From Ipomoea triloba (Eukaryota > Streptophyta > Magnoliopsida > Solanales > Convolvulaceae): DNA of 64,000 bases. The stretch is taken from contig NC_044922.1 in the NCBI RefSeq assembly GCF_003576645.1, forward strand, positions 19,939,046 through 20,003,045, given 5' to 3'. The translations under genes and the position numbers were made by a program. Under the pieces are notes generated by a model that saw only the letters and a list, made by a program, of their open reading frames with translations, did not search any database and was not told the DNA's origin. Positions 1-10,291 of the stretch are shown piece after piece. Position 1 is the stretch's first letter, and each line of letters opens with the position of its first letter.

Positions 1-97
1 TCAAATGCTTCTTTCAACATTGCATATTTCTTAATTAAAAACTTTGACTAGAAAAATAGAAATTGATTAAACTTTCTACATTGTTTTTTTTCAACAG

Positions 98-1348
98 CAT
101 TTTAGATGCTTGAGGATTTTAAAGTTTGATTATTGTCAACAACTTAAGAAAACACCAAACTTCACTGGGGCACATACTCTTCAAAAAGTATCCTTTGTGC
201 ATTGTTTAAATTTGATCAAGGTACACCCATCAATTGGAAGTTTGGAGAAACTTGTTGAGTTAGATTTCAAAAGTTGCAAGAAACTCAAGTTTCTTCCAAG
301 TAGCATTTGCAAGTTAAAATCACTTGAAGTTTTATGTTTAAAATATTGTGAAAAACTGAGGGAGCTTCCAATTGAGTTGGGAAAATTAGAGCAACTTAGG
401 GAGTTACTTGCTGGTGGAACTGCCATCTCACATATACCATTTTCTTTGGGTTGTTTGAGAAATCTAAAGACACTGGATCTGTGGGTGTACGAGAGTTCTA
501 TATTATCAAAACCAAAATCCCAACTTCTTGACATTTTATCACCTCTTTTTTTGTCAAGAACTCGTGGTTCACCTTCAGTTGTAAATTTGTGCTCTTGGGA
601 AGTTATTGAGAATTTGACCTCATTGGTATCTTTAGATTTATCAGGAAGAAGTTATTATCTTCAAAACTTACCTTTCGGTCTTCGTCATCTTTCAAACCTG
701 AAAAGTCTCTACTTGAACAATTTCCAAAATCTTAGAATACTTGTAAAACTTCCTCCTAGTTTGGAGGAACTCTCTGTAGAAAATTGTGTCTCATTGGAAA
801 AGATAGCAGTTGTATCAAACTTGAAGAGACTTAAAGTGTTATGTCTTGGAAATTGCAAAAGTTTGGTTGAGCTTCTGAACATGGGGAGTCTTTCATCCTT
901 AGTAGACCTTGACATAAGGAATTGCAATGCTTTGGCTATTCCTGACAACTATTTGCATGAAGTAGATGATGTTCCAATTGCTCTTAGGAGTTTGTCCTCC
1001 TCGTTGAAAGAAATAGATTTAATGGGAAGATATTATCTTCAAAGTTTACCATTAAGCTTTTGCCATCAATATTCCAATTTGGAGAGACTCTACTTGGACG
1101 ATCTGCAGAATCTTAGATTACTTCCACAACTTCCTCCTAATTTGGAGATACTCTCTCTAAAGAATTGTGTGTCATTAGAAAAAATAGCAGATCTATCCAA
1201 CTTGAAAAGACTTGGACGGCTAGATATTCAGAACTGCAAAAGTTTGGTGGTTGAGCTTTCAGGCTTGGAGAGTCTTGAATCCTTACATTGTCTTGGAATA
1301 GCAAATTGCAGTGGTTTGAGGATTCCTTCGATTCAAAAGTGGTTCAAG
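98..1348 (+). CDS. LRR exon of a TIR-NBS-LRR-type resistance protein (5' partial)
   Basis: The frame is open from a splice acceptor (TTCAACAG ending at 97) to a donor (GTTAGT at 1349) and encodes about 417 residues of leucine-rich repeats. Repeats of the LxxLxxLxLxxC type are visible from the first residues (HFRCLRILKFDYC, KTPNFTGAHTLQKV, HPSIGSLEKLVELDF, LPSSICKLKSLEVL, LRELPIELGKLEQLREL). This spacing and wording is characteristic of the LRR region of plant TNL immune receptors, in which LRRs sense effectors or guard host proteins and restrain the NB-ARC switch. The TIR and NB-ARC exons are not in the window and would lie to the left. The later repeats form two related blocks (residues ~200-290 and ~310-400 share ENCVSLEKIA / KNCVSLEKIA wording), suggesting internal duplication. 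Whether the whole gene is intact cannot be judged here. Confidence 0.85.
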
Positions 1349-1353
1349 GTTAG

Positions 1354-1354
<1 letters not shown>

Positions 1355-1387
<33 letters not shown>
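1355..1387. repeat. (TA)n microsatellite in the intron after the LRR exon
   Basis: A run of alternating TA about 33 bases long starts a few bases downstream of the proposed splice donor at 1349. Confidence 0.95.
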
Positions 1388-1389
<2 letters not shown>

Positions 1390-1481
1390 CCTTCATCTCT
1401 AATATTATATTAGAATAGATGGTAATAGTTATGGTATTATTAATTGTTATATTGTATTATGTGTTCCATAATATAATGTAG

Positions 1482-1902
1482 GCAAGTTCTAAAGTTGCCT
1501 GGATTACGCTTCGAGTGGGAGTTGGGTTTGTGTCCTGCTGTTTTCTAAAACCTTTTAAGAATACTCTTTGAGATCCCCCACAATGTGATTGATCCCTGTA
1601 GTATAATTGAAGGAATAATTGGTTTTAGTGTGAGAAGCAAAAGCAGTGGTGCTTGGATTCTAAAGGAACCCAATTATATTAACATCAAAGCCAATAGGTA
1701 TGGTCAGAGTATTTATTTTGTGGTTCCAACAATGATGGAAGAAGTATTGGAGGTGTATGCAGAATTTCAGTCTTTGCAGAAGATAATTTGTGTAGCTGAA
1801 ATACATAGAAACAGAGAAGGGGAAGTGCGTTTCTTTCCATCAACAAGGGGATGCATTCCTTCCTGCTATAATTTCATCAACAACCATAATAAGGATAGTT
1901 AG
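1482..1902 (+). pseudogene. C-terminal exon of the LRR receptor locus, reading frame disturbed
   Basis: A splice acceptor (ATAATGTAG ending at 1481) would join this exon in phase 0 to the LRR exon, but that frame stops at 1569-1571. The long open frame (FEIPHNVIDPCSII, then IIGFSVRSKSSGAWILKE, ending NNHNKDS at 1902) is one base out and is closed upstream by TAA at 1546-1548. It resembles the post-LRR C-terminal region of TNL proteins in position and composition. Either a different splice junction is used, or the locus carries a frameshift plus a stop and is a pseudogene. I favour the latter at moderate confidence. Confidence 0.55.
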
Positions 1903-2419
1903 AGTAGCATCAGAGTTACGACGCTGTGCTTAGCAAACCCGTCTTCAGCTTCAGTTTTTGCTGCAAAATGGATTATTATATTGTTAAGTATATCCTTCCT
2001 TAACACATTTAATTGACACCTCTTTAAAGTACATCGGAGTACATCTTTTGTTAGTTGTTTATTTAATGACATTTTAATATTTATTATTATTTTTAATTTA
2101 TGAATGAATTGAACCCACGGTAGTATTTGGATTACCACATTTTTATATATACTTTATTTATTTTGATTAAAGTGCCACTAAATGATTAAATTCTAAAGAT
2201 GACTTTAAGTTTGTATTCGATCTTATTTGATCTCAGATTCTCAGCTCATATTTAACCTTGTTTAAAAGAGCTTTTATTTGTTTTGTTTGAGCGGATAGAT
2301 ACAATTTAACTTGATCAAAGCAATTATATGTCGGTGGTTTTTATACCATTTGGCTAGAGATGGAGTCAATTGGATGATGGAAACAGAAGGGATCGAAGAT
2401 CAAGGATTGGACCAAAAAT
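1903..2419. other. AT-rich spacer with no recognised feature
   Basis: No open frame of note, repeat or structural motif was recognised between the receptor-like exon and the relic at 2420. Confidence 0.6.
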
Positions 2420-2596
2420 TTTCAAGTCAAATCTATACATACTGAATGTGAACGTATGATTGCACTTAAGAAGTATGAGTCATCCACTGTGTTGAAAGTC
2501 AAGGAACAAAGTAAGATCCTTTTTTACATGGTAAAAGAATTGATTTTGAGGTCTCAACAATGATTAGAAAAGTATTTGAGGTGTACGTATGCACAT
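2420..2596 (+). pseudogene. Degenerate second copy of the receptor C-terminal exon
   Basis: The stretch around 2540-2590 (TTTTGAGGTCTCAACAATGA, then AGAAAAGTATTTGAGGTGTA) parallels 1717-1761 of the receptor-like C-terminal exon (TTTTGTGGTTCCAACAATGA, then GAAGAAGTATTGGAGGTGTA). It has no usable frame. It ends where copia reverse-transcriptase sequence begins, so the retroelement appears to have broken or truncated a second receptor-like fragment. Short length keeps this tentative. Confidence 0.45.
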
Positions 2597-3775
2597 TAGG
2601 GTTTTATCAGCTCCACCGCGGATGTACCCATTTTTCAGAAGATATTGTGTGAGGCATTCATACAAAGCTCTTGGCGCTTGTTTCAATCCATAGAGGGCCT
2701 TTTTCAGTTTGTAGACGTGATCAGGATAATATGGATCCTCAAACCCTTTTGGTTGAGCCACAAAGATTTCCTCATTGAGAAGTCCATTCAGGAACGCAGT
2801 TTTCACATCCATCTGGTTCAGTTGAAAGTTCAGGATGCAGGAGACGGCTAACAGTAGTCTTACAGACTCAAGTCTAGTAACTGGTGCAAATGTTTCTTCA
2901 TAGTCAATTCCTTCAATCTGTGAATAGCATTGTGCCACCAGTCTAGCCTTATTTCTCGCAACATTTCCGTGTTCATCGGTTTTATTTCGAAAAATCCACT
3001 TTGTTCCGACTACATTTGCATCTTGAGGGCATGGTACAAGATCTCATTCCTCATTTCATTCAAATTGAGCGAGTTCATCCTGCATAGCCCTTATCCAGTT
3101 TTCATCTTGAAGTGCTTCTTTGTAATTTTTGGGTTCAAATTTTGACGTATAGCAAGCGTATCCAGATAACTCAGCAAGACTACCTCTCAACATTCCTCTG
3201 GTTCGAACACCAGCCGAGGGTGTCCCTAGTATATTTTCTGTAGGATGATTCTTCTGAACATGAGATGGAACCTGCTTTGGTTGTGTAGATGGATGGGCGT
3301 CAATGTTTGTATGTTGTTCAGTGTCTGGTTCTGAGTCATCTGGTTCAGTTTCTGACTCAGATTTCTTGATTCCTTCTTCATCTTCCGATTTTCATTGGCT
3401 TTGCTCAGGTTCAGTGACTGGAACATACTCACTAACAGTTTGCGGTTGATCATCTACGATTACATTGATTGATTCTTGCACAGTCTTGATACGTTTGTTG
3501 TAAACCCTGTAGGCTCTGCTATTCGGTGAGTATCCCAAGAGTATACCTTCATCACTTTTTGGCTCAAATTTTCCAACCTTTTCTCTGTCATTTAATATGT
3601 AACATATGCTGCCAAAGATCCGAAAGTATTTCAGATTTGGTTTCCTTCCTCGCTATAGCTCGTATGGTGTAAGTGACATCCCCGGTCTGAGATAAACTCT
3701 GTTGCTCATATGACACGCAGTATGTACTGCCTCTGCCCAAAAGAACTGAGGAAGGTTTTTGCTATTAATAAAAAC
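2597..3775 (-). pseudogene. copia integrase tail and truncated reverse transcriptase
   Basis: After the stop at 3776 the frame continues with several stops up to 2938. It is then open through the reverse-transcriptase fingers and palm start: GIDYEETFAPVTRLESVRLL, NQMDVKTAFLNGLLNEEIF, YKLKKALYGLKQAPRALYE. The sequence breaks off near ADKTLM (about 2597), before the YVDD catalytic box. The enzyme cannot be functional. The truncation point coincides with receptor-like sequence on the left. Confidence 0.85.
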
Positions 3776-4335
3776 TCAAGCCATCTCTTGAATGGTTCTG
3801 TTCTTTCGTTCAACTACTCCATTCTGCTGAGGAGTTTTGGGTGCTGAAAATTCATGGCTGATTCCTTTATTGGAGCAGAAGTTAGAGAATTCCCGATTTT
3901 CAAATTTCCTACCGTGATCTGATCTGATCCTCACAATTTTCACAATGTTTGATCCTTTTTCTTTTTGTAGCTTCAAACACAGTTTCTCAAATTGTTCAAA
4001 ACCTTCTAACTTATTTCTGAGAAAAATTACCCAACTAAAACGAGAGTAATCATCAACACAGACAAGTATATATCTTTTACCTCCCAAGCTTTCCACCTGT
4101 GTTGGTCCGATTAGGTCCATATGCAAAAGTTCTAGACATGAAGAGGTTCCTATGTGGTTGAAAAATTTGTGTGGAGTTCTAGTTTGCTTTCCAAGTTGAC
4201 ATGGCCCACATATACCAATTTCCTTAACTTTGAACTTTGGTATGCCCCTTACGCATTCATGACTTATAAGTTGATTCATGTCTTGATGGTTCATATGTCC
4301 AAGTCTTTGATGCCATAGATCCTATTGTCACTCGT
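3776..4335 (-). pseudogene. copia integrase
   Basis: The zinc-binding N-terminus is visible (WHQRLGHMNHQDM, then CGPCQLGKQ, an HHCC arrangement). It is followed by a catalytic core with all three acidic positions: D in LLHMDLIGP, D in RIRSDHGRKF and E in PQQNGVVERKNR. Integrase inserts element cDNA into host chromosomes. The frame ends with TGA at 3776-3778, after which integrase C-terminal wording (FFWAEAVHTACHMSNRV) continues in the same frame, so this is a premature stop rather than a domain end. Confidence 0.85.
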
Positions 4336-5515
4336 TGTCCTGCAGCACAACAGATTAGAAGACAAAATATAACAATTGTCAGAGGATCTTATACCTTCCA
4401 TGATAACCTTGTTCTGTTGGTCCTTGACAATGCATCTATCTTTTATAAATCTAACATTCAGCTTTTGGTCACACAGCTGGCTGATGCTGATCAGATTTGC
4501 TTTAAGACCCTGTACCAGAAGAACCTTCGACAGTGAAGGGAGTCTAGCTACATTGAGAATCCCAATACCCAAGATGTCACCTTTGATTCCATCACCAAAG
4601 GTCAGTTGTCCAGTGTAAGGAATCACATTCTTGAAAAATTCTTTACAGCCAGTCATGTGTTTGGAACAACCACTGTCGAAATACCATTTTCCTTGTTTTT
4701 TCCCAAAAAGCATATAGTAACAGACCAAATCCGACTTTCTTACCCAAACTTGACGTCTGACAGGGGTGATCCATTTCTGCTGAAATTTGTCGATTCTCTG
4801 ATCACTGTAGAACCTATAGCATTATGGTCTTGTATGGCCTTTCTTGTGGCAGTAGTGACATATTGGAGTATATTTCAATATTTTCTGGTTATTTTCAATA
4901 TTTGTCCAAGAGCTAGTACCTGTAGGAACAAACTTAGTAGAGAATGAATTTTGAGAGTTTCGAGTATACCCCAGACCGTTTCGAATGTTGGGTGATCTTC
5001 CAGAGTTAAGGATTTGATTCAGGGTTGATGTGGTGTTCATCATTTGGATTTGTTTTTTGAAGGCTTCTAATTCAGCTGAGAGCAGCATCACTTTGGAGTT
5101 GGACTCAGCTAGTTCAGCATCTTTGTCAGCAACCCGTTTCTTCAATGATTCAATGTTTTTTTCCAGGAACTCATTTTTAGAGTTTGTGGTTGTGTGTGTC
5201 TTCAAGAGAATGTCCCATTTCTTGTACAGTTGAATGTAAGATTTCTCAAGTTCTTCATAAGGTGTTTTGTCTACGTCTTCATGATTTGAGTAATTTTTCG
5301 ATTTCGATTGAGATTCAGCCACAACCGCAGTGAATGCAATAAAGTTTCCTGATATTTCTTCTTCTTCATCTTGGGTTTCTTCTGAACATTCTTCATCACT
5401 CCAAGTGGTTTCTTTCATAGACTTTTTCCTTTTAAGGTAGGTAGCACATTCAACCTGAATATGCCCAAAGCCTTCACATTCTCTACACTGAATTCCTTTG
5501 TTCTTATTCTTGATT
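4291..5515 (-). pseudogene. copia nucleocapsid, coiled-coil linker and protease, with an in-frame stop
   Basis: From right to left: first CCHC knuckle, an acidic and then coiled-coil stretch (KKRVADKDAELAESNSKVML), and a second knuckle CHYCHKKGHTRP. In that knuckle a TAA at 4822-4824 sits one residue before the expected last cysteine; the same frame then continues. The aspartic protease follows with its active-site motif WYFDSGCSKHMTG. The frame closes at 4291 after entering the pre-integrase region one base out of register. The enzyme normally cleaves the Gag-Pol polyprotein. The stop and the shift at ~4330 break the polyprotein here. Confidence 0.8.
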
Positions 5516-6464
5516 TCTCCTTGTTGCCATTGATTTTGTCGTTCTGATTTGAATATTGTCCCAATTGATTTGTTAGACCAGAGTTCTTCTGATAGTTTGA
5601 ATTTGATGTTTTTCCACCCGATCGAGATGAGTTTGACGAAGATGGAATAACACTGTTTGATCTATTTGGTTGATTCTTACCCCCTCTGTTTCTTCGATTT
5701 ATCTGTTTCAGAATCTTGGTGAAGTTTCTTGTTATCATTGCCACAGATTCATCATCTAATTCTTCGCATTCTTCTTCTGAGTCATATTCTTCGGCAATGA
5801 AAGCTACATTCTTCCCCCTTTTTGAGTTGTTATCTTGTGATAGGATGTCCATCTCGTATGTCCTCAGATTGCTCATTAATTCAGCAACAGATTTCGTTTC
5901 CCAACCTACACTCTCTTGAATCGTAGTAACTTTCATCCTGAAGCGTACGGGTAGGGATCGAAGAATCTTTCTAACCAGCTTATCCGAGGAGAACGGTTCG
6001 CCCAACACAGCAGCTTCATTCTTCAATTCTTGAACCCTAGCATTGAATTCAACGATGGTTTCTTCATCTTTCATCCGTAATTCCTCAAATCTGGTGAGAA
6101 CTTGTTGCATCTTGGTTCGTTTAACTGACGAGTCACCTTCATAGAGTTTTTCAAGAATCTCCCAAGCATCTTTTGCAGAGCTGCATCCAGCGATCAACCC
6201 AAATTGACCTTCATCAAGCGATCCAGTGATTGTATTCAATTCCTTGTTGTTGTTATCACTGTTATTGATTTCTTCGGCGTTCCATTGTTCAACCGGAGCC
6301 AGGATTTCATATTTGTCTTCTTGAATCCTTTTAGGGTGAGTCCACCCATGAGTAACAGCCTTCCACACATTTACTCCTTGTGCTTGGAGATAGATCTTGG
6401 TTCTCGCCTTCCAGTAAGCATAATTGGTACCGATTAGTTGAGGAGGTCTAGCTTGCCCTTCCAT
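5415..6464 (-). pseudogene. copia gag (capsid, UBN2-type) with frameshift before the first zinc knuckle
   Basis: Start chosen at the internal methionine MEGQARPPQLIG (6464), because a leading sequence LIGTNYAYWKARTKIYL is the usual copia gag opening; the frame is open 29 codons further upstream without similarity. The UBN2-like capsid core is clear (SAKDAWEILEKLYEG, MQQVLTRFEELRMKD, RKILRSLPVRF). Near 5520 the frame shifts: this frame ends at 5415, while the adjoining frame carries a complete CCHC knuckle (CRECEGFGHIQVEC). Gag packages the element RNA into cytoplasmic particles. The shift separates capsid from nucleocapsid, so the product is defective unless frameshifting occurs. Confidence 0.85.
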
Positions 6465-6551
6465 ATCTTCTTTTGGAAACACAGCAGCCAAACTTTGAAG
6501 AACAGGGTTAAAAAAAAGGAAAATAGAGAAATTCGAAGGATTGTATATCAA

Positions 6552-7500
6552 GAGAATAGCCTTGATCTAAGAATCTCCCAATGATTAAACCTATTTGCTA
6601 GATTTATTAGTCGACCCTTTAACTGCTTGCTGATCTAGTGCAGAGATAAGAACAATGAGTATAATGCAATTATGAAATACAGATATTAAAGCAGTAAGAA
6701 CACCAGAAATTGGTAACCTTCGGAATCTCAATTCCTACGTCTGGGGGGCATCACTCTGATTGCCCAACTCTTCATTGATCAATACTGTGAAATGTACCAC
6801 CAATTTACAGTTTGAGATTCACGCGGCAACTCTAGAAAATCATCACTGGCTCCATTCTAGAGTTCAACCTTGAAGAGTTGACAATAACTTGATCTCCCGA
6901 TCTTCTTGAATTGAGGCTCCCCCTCAATGATAGCACGATTGGCATTCAAAGTGAAGACTTGCCCTATACTTCACGTAGAAGATGTATCTTGAATCAAAGG
7001 TAAGCTTTGTCAAGATTTCTTGTAATCACATATCTGGAAACTTCACATTACGATCTTCAGAGTAAAATCTCTCCAACTCAATCACAAGGGATTAGTCTCA
7101 TATATATCTTGCTCTGGTTCTGGTAAGTTGTTGGAGCTTCCGTAACTAACCCTGGTCCTCTTTCTTACCTTTGTACAGTGTCTTGTTCAGTGAGCTGTCT
7201 TCAAAGTCTTCCAAGTCTTCTGAACTATTTACTGAACTATTATAAACCTAGGACACTAACAGAGAACCTGTTTTTGAACTATATGCTGAACTAACAGAAT
7301 TGTCACAAGAGCTTGGTACAACTTTAGGGAGTTTCAAAACAGTTTTTACTTAGTAATTTTATTAACAATTATTTTATTAATATTATTATATATTATATAT
7401 ATATTATTAATATAATATTATTATTTACCTTGTTATCATTTTTTAATATTAATATATTTTTTTTATTTAAAAAAACGTTGGATCCTTCAGTTTTAAACCG
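6552..7500. other. Putative copia leader/5' LTR followed by AT-rich DNA
   Basis: Non-coding. By position, 6552-7320 should be the leader and LTR of the adjacent minus-strand copia element, but no tRNA-complementary primer site or TG...CA ends were recognised. 7330-7480 is almost pure A/T. Confidence 0.4.
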
Positions 7501-8628
7501 AACTGTTTTGCCCAGCCCTAATTTTTAGTGTAAAATTGTGGAAAGTAAGCTTGGGATGGAGAAGAGGCATAAGATTGAGAATTATTGTATCCTCTTTGTG
7601 GAAGGTAATCATCATTCTCCTCATAGTGGCCTGGCTAGAGGCATAAGATTGAGAATTGTGGGCTTTGTAAGGAGTTGAAAGTTGTATTTTTAGTGGTTTG
7701 ATTAGTGAGTAGTGCGTGTCGTCCTCTCGGAATGGCTTAATTGGATTTTAAGTAATGAGGGGTTAAGCACGGGCTCATAGAGTTTTTGAAAGCTAACCTA
7801 AAGAGATTGGAGTGTTGCATGTTCAAAAAATCAATAACGAGAGCATGTAAGGGAATTAAAAGATAATAAATGCAATAGAGACTTGAACCAAACATTCTTG
7901 AATAAAATCCCATTTATGTCTAAAGTTTAAGTTATGCAAGTCTAGATGATGAAATTGGGGAAATAATTTAAGTGCCAATGTCACTCTCGTGATCACTTGG
8001 ACTATCAATTAATCCTATGTCCCATTCTCATGACAACTTAGCAAGAAGAGGCAATTTTACAAACACTGTGTGTTTATTTCCTTCAAACTCCCCTTTCTCA
8101 AAGGTGAGTAAGAAATATGAGAGGTATGACTATGGTGTAGCCCTATTCTCATAGGTGGAACACCAATTCCAAACATCTCTTACATAATTTGGAAATTATG
8201 AAGAGTCAAATCAATTTCACTCAATTCATAGCTAAGTTCAACATTAAGATAATACAAACCTAATTCATGCAATTTATAATTCATATTGGGATTCATACTT
8301 CAAGGAAGTTCAATTCAAATCCTAAATATGTTTAACTACTCATACTTCAATTGTAAAACTAAAATCAATTGAAGTAATAAACATAGAATTCAAAAGTGTT
8401 AAGAAATATAAATGCAAAAATAGGAAATAGAGAACTTAACTTTATGATTTAATTGCAAGAAATAATCTGAAATTGAAGTTGAATGTTGGAGTTCTTCCTC
8501 TTAATCTTCTAATAAAATGGTAGATTACAAGTATTGGGAAGTGTTTTCTAAAGTTTCCTATCCTAGAGAGAAAAACTAAAAGGAGAGTTTAGAAATTCAA
8601 AAGTGACTACAAAATAACCAACCAAGGG

Positions 8629-8637
8629 TATTTATAG
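8629..8637 (-). promoter_or_regulatory. TATA box of the minus-strand LTR fragment
   Basis: Reverse complement reads CTATAAATA, placed directly downstream of the hairpin block as expected for an LTR U3/R border. Confidence 0.45.
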
Positions 8638-8677
8638 TCTAATTTTTGCGCTTTTTCGTAGCCTTCAGGATAAGGAG

Positions 8678-8844
8678 TCACGGTGGGACTCATGATGTGA
8701 GTCCCACCGTGAGTCTCAATGATCAGAAATTGATCATTGAGACTCACGCTGACACTCACTGTGTGAGTGTCAGCGTGAGTTCAATGATCAGTTTCTGATC
8801 ACCGTACTCACGCTGAGACTCACACCATGAGTCTCAGCGTGAGT
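8678..8844. repeat. Five adjacent, partly overlapping perfect hairpins
   Basis: Perfect inverted repeats follow each other directly: 8678-8712 (15-bp arms, 5-nt loop), 8711-8745 (15-bp arms, loop GAAAT), 8742-8780 (18-bp arms, 3-nt loop), 8785-8801 (7-bp arms) and 8806-8844 (15-bp arms). The first three share end bases, so one hairpin's right edge begins the next. The arms reuse a few words (ACTCACGCTGA, TGATCA, GAGTCTCA). Confidence 0.9.
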
Positions 8845-9028
8845 CCCTGATCAGAAACCGTGCTGAGGACTCACGGTGTGAGTGTCAACGTGAGTTCTTC
8901 TAGTTGACCTTCACGCCATTGTTTTCCGGTGTGCCCTCGGGTGTTCTCCTTGTGCTTTAAAATCCCGTTTTCTTCCAAGATTAGCATCCTTTCACACTTG
9001 CTTGCCCGTTACTCAATCTTTTCTTCCT

Positions 9029-9409
9029 TCAAACAAAATACATCAAATTAAGAATTATTCCACATTCCTTTACATAACATTTGAATAAAAAGCAAGCATA
9101 AACAAGCAGAAATATGATGCCATTTAATGACATATCAGGAGTGCTCCATCTATCTCCCCAGTACTCATGAGAATAGTCTTCTTGATCGTGATTTCTCTCC
9201 TCATAATCATTCCAGTAATGCCAAGGTATTTGGTATCCACCCGAATGATCATAAGGGATGCCTATCCTTGGTGGTTGGGCCCTCCTTGAATGCTCAAAAT
9301 CATGACCATAATAAGACTCTAGGTAGCTCTCCAGCTGATCATCATAGAAGGATCCTGTTTGAAGTGTTGGTGGAGATCTCATTGTGTGATTGTAATCACC
9401 ATATCCCAT
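9029..9409 (-). CDS. Unrecognised 126-residue open frame beside the LTR fragment
   Basis: I do not recognise this protein. The first ~95 residues are rich in Y, H, D, E and R (YGHDFEHSRRAQPP, YHYWND-like wording WHYWNDYEERNHD) and hydrophilic; the last ~30 are hydrophobic and read like chance translation (IFLLVYACFLFKCYV). It sits upstream (minus strand) of the LTR fragment, so it may be a remnant of a gag-adjacent open frame of that element. An overlapping frame on the other strand (9127-9495) is equally long. Coding status is doubtful. Confidence 0.25.
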   Translation of the reverse strand: MGYGDYNHTMRSPPTLQTGSFYDDQLESYLESYYGHDFEHSRRAQPPRIGIPYDHSGGYQIPWHYWNDYEERNHDQEDYSHEYWGDRWSTPDMSLNGIIFLLVYACFLFKCYVKECGIILNLMYFV

Positions 9410-10012
9410 ATCATCATGTTAAGTTCTTGGTGATTGGATATTGCTCTTGTGAGACTCCATATGTTCTTGAGGATGGTAGTTCAAAGTCCTCATGATTTTA
9501 ATAGCCATATGGGTTGGAAAATTTAGCATCATTGCATGCTCTTTTGTGGCTCATACCCTCCTTGGTACTCATAGTGATCACCATGTTGCAATCTTGCTTG
9601 AGAATACATCATCAAGGATCAATCTACACACAATGACAAGAGAAAGATTTTACAACTAAAAGTAGTTGCAAGTGAGAGCGCCAAGAGTATAATATCAATC
9701 CAAGTGTTTTTTTTTAAATCAAATGCAATGAAAGTAGCTTCATTGAAACTCATCATTTCTCCATCGGTCTTGTATCCCAATTTCTTCTACTCATCAAACC
9801 CTAGATTATTTTAATAAAGAAGTTATTTCTGTAGAAATTTTGATACAATGGCACAGGAAACACCAAACAAGAAGCTGATCGAGAGGAAACCAATAGAATA
9901 TAAGAAAAATTAAAGTACCTAAAATATAAATTTAACAAAATTAAATTTTACTAAAACATTATTATTTATATAAAAAATTATACTGTATATTAAACTAATT
10001 AATATAGAAAGT

Positions 10013-10195
10013 GAGTTTCAATGATGTTTATATAGAAAGTAATGATGAAACCTAATTGGTTATGCAAGTCACGTGCGGAATGATGAGGTGGAAGGTTATG
10101 GAGTGTTAGATTTTGGACGCGATATCTATCCGCACGTGCCTCGCACAGCCAATTAGGTTTCATCATCACTTTTGATATAAGCCTTATTGAAACTC
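10013..10195. promoter_or_regulatory. Representative unit: inverted repeat with symmetric promoter motifs
   Basis: Arms 10013-10079 and 10129-10195 are imperfect reverse complements (about 66 bp) around a ~50-bp loop. Each arm carries a G-box CACGTG (10070-10075 and 10133-10138), a CCAAT motif (CCTAATTGG on the left, CCAATTAGG on the right) and a TATA-like word (TATAA at 10176-10180 on the plus strand; CTATATAAA reading outward on the minus strand). Box order CACGTG, CCAAT, TATA points outward in both directions, so the unit resembles a bidirectional plant promoter. The motifs are seen; promoter activity is inference. The same structure recurs in nearly every unit. Confidence 0.6.
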
Positions 10196-10291
10196 ATCAT
10201 TTCGCCATCCGTCTTGCATCCCATTTTCTTCTACTCAATAAACCCTAGATTTTCTTTCTAAAGAAGTTATTTCTGTAGAAATTTGTATACA

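Larger units (their letters stand above)
2597..7320 (-). mobile_element. Ty1/copia LTR retrotransposon, 3'-truncated and inactivated
   Basis: Read on the minus strand, the order is gag (6464 down), two CCHC knuckles, protease, GAG-pre-integrase and integrase, then reverse transcriptase. Integrase before reverse transcriptase defines copia. Coding is broken by at least two frameshifts (about 5520 and 4330) and several stops (4822-4824, 3776-3778 and others in the region before reverse transcriptase). Reverse transcriptase ends near 2597 before the YVDD box, and RNase H and the 3' LTR are missing. The right-hand 700 bases before gag should hold the leader and 5' LTR, but I could not identify a primer-binding site or LTR ends, so the right boundary is approximate. 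Confidence 0.85.
7560..9000 (-). mobile_element. LTR-retrotransposon fragment (promoter and leader region), minus strand
   Basis: Non-coding sequence with LTR-like organisation on the minus strand: a block of hairpins (8678-8844), a TATA box (CTATAAATA, reverse complement of 8629-8637) about 40 bases downstream, then an ~800-base leader-like stretch. The part at 7820-8060 reappears, diverged and in opposite orientation, at 29815-30100 and 38850-39000, so it belongs to a repeat family. LTR ends were not resolved. The hairpins-then-TATA layout resembles the solo LTR at 43132-44461. Confidence 0.55.
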
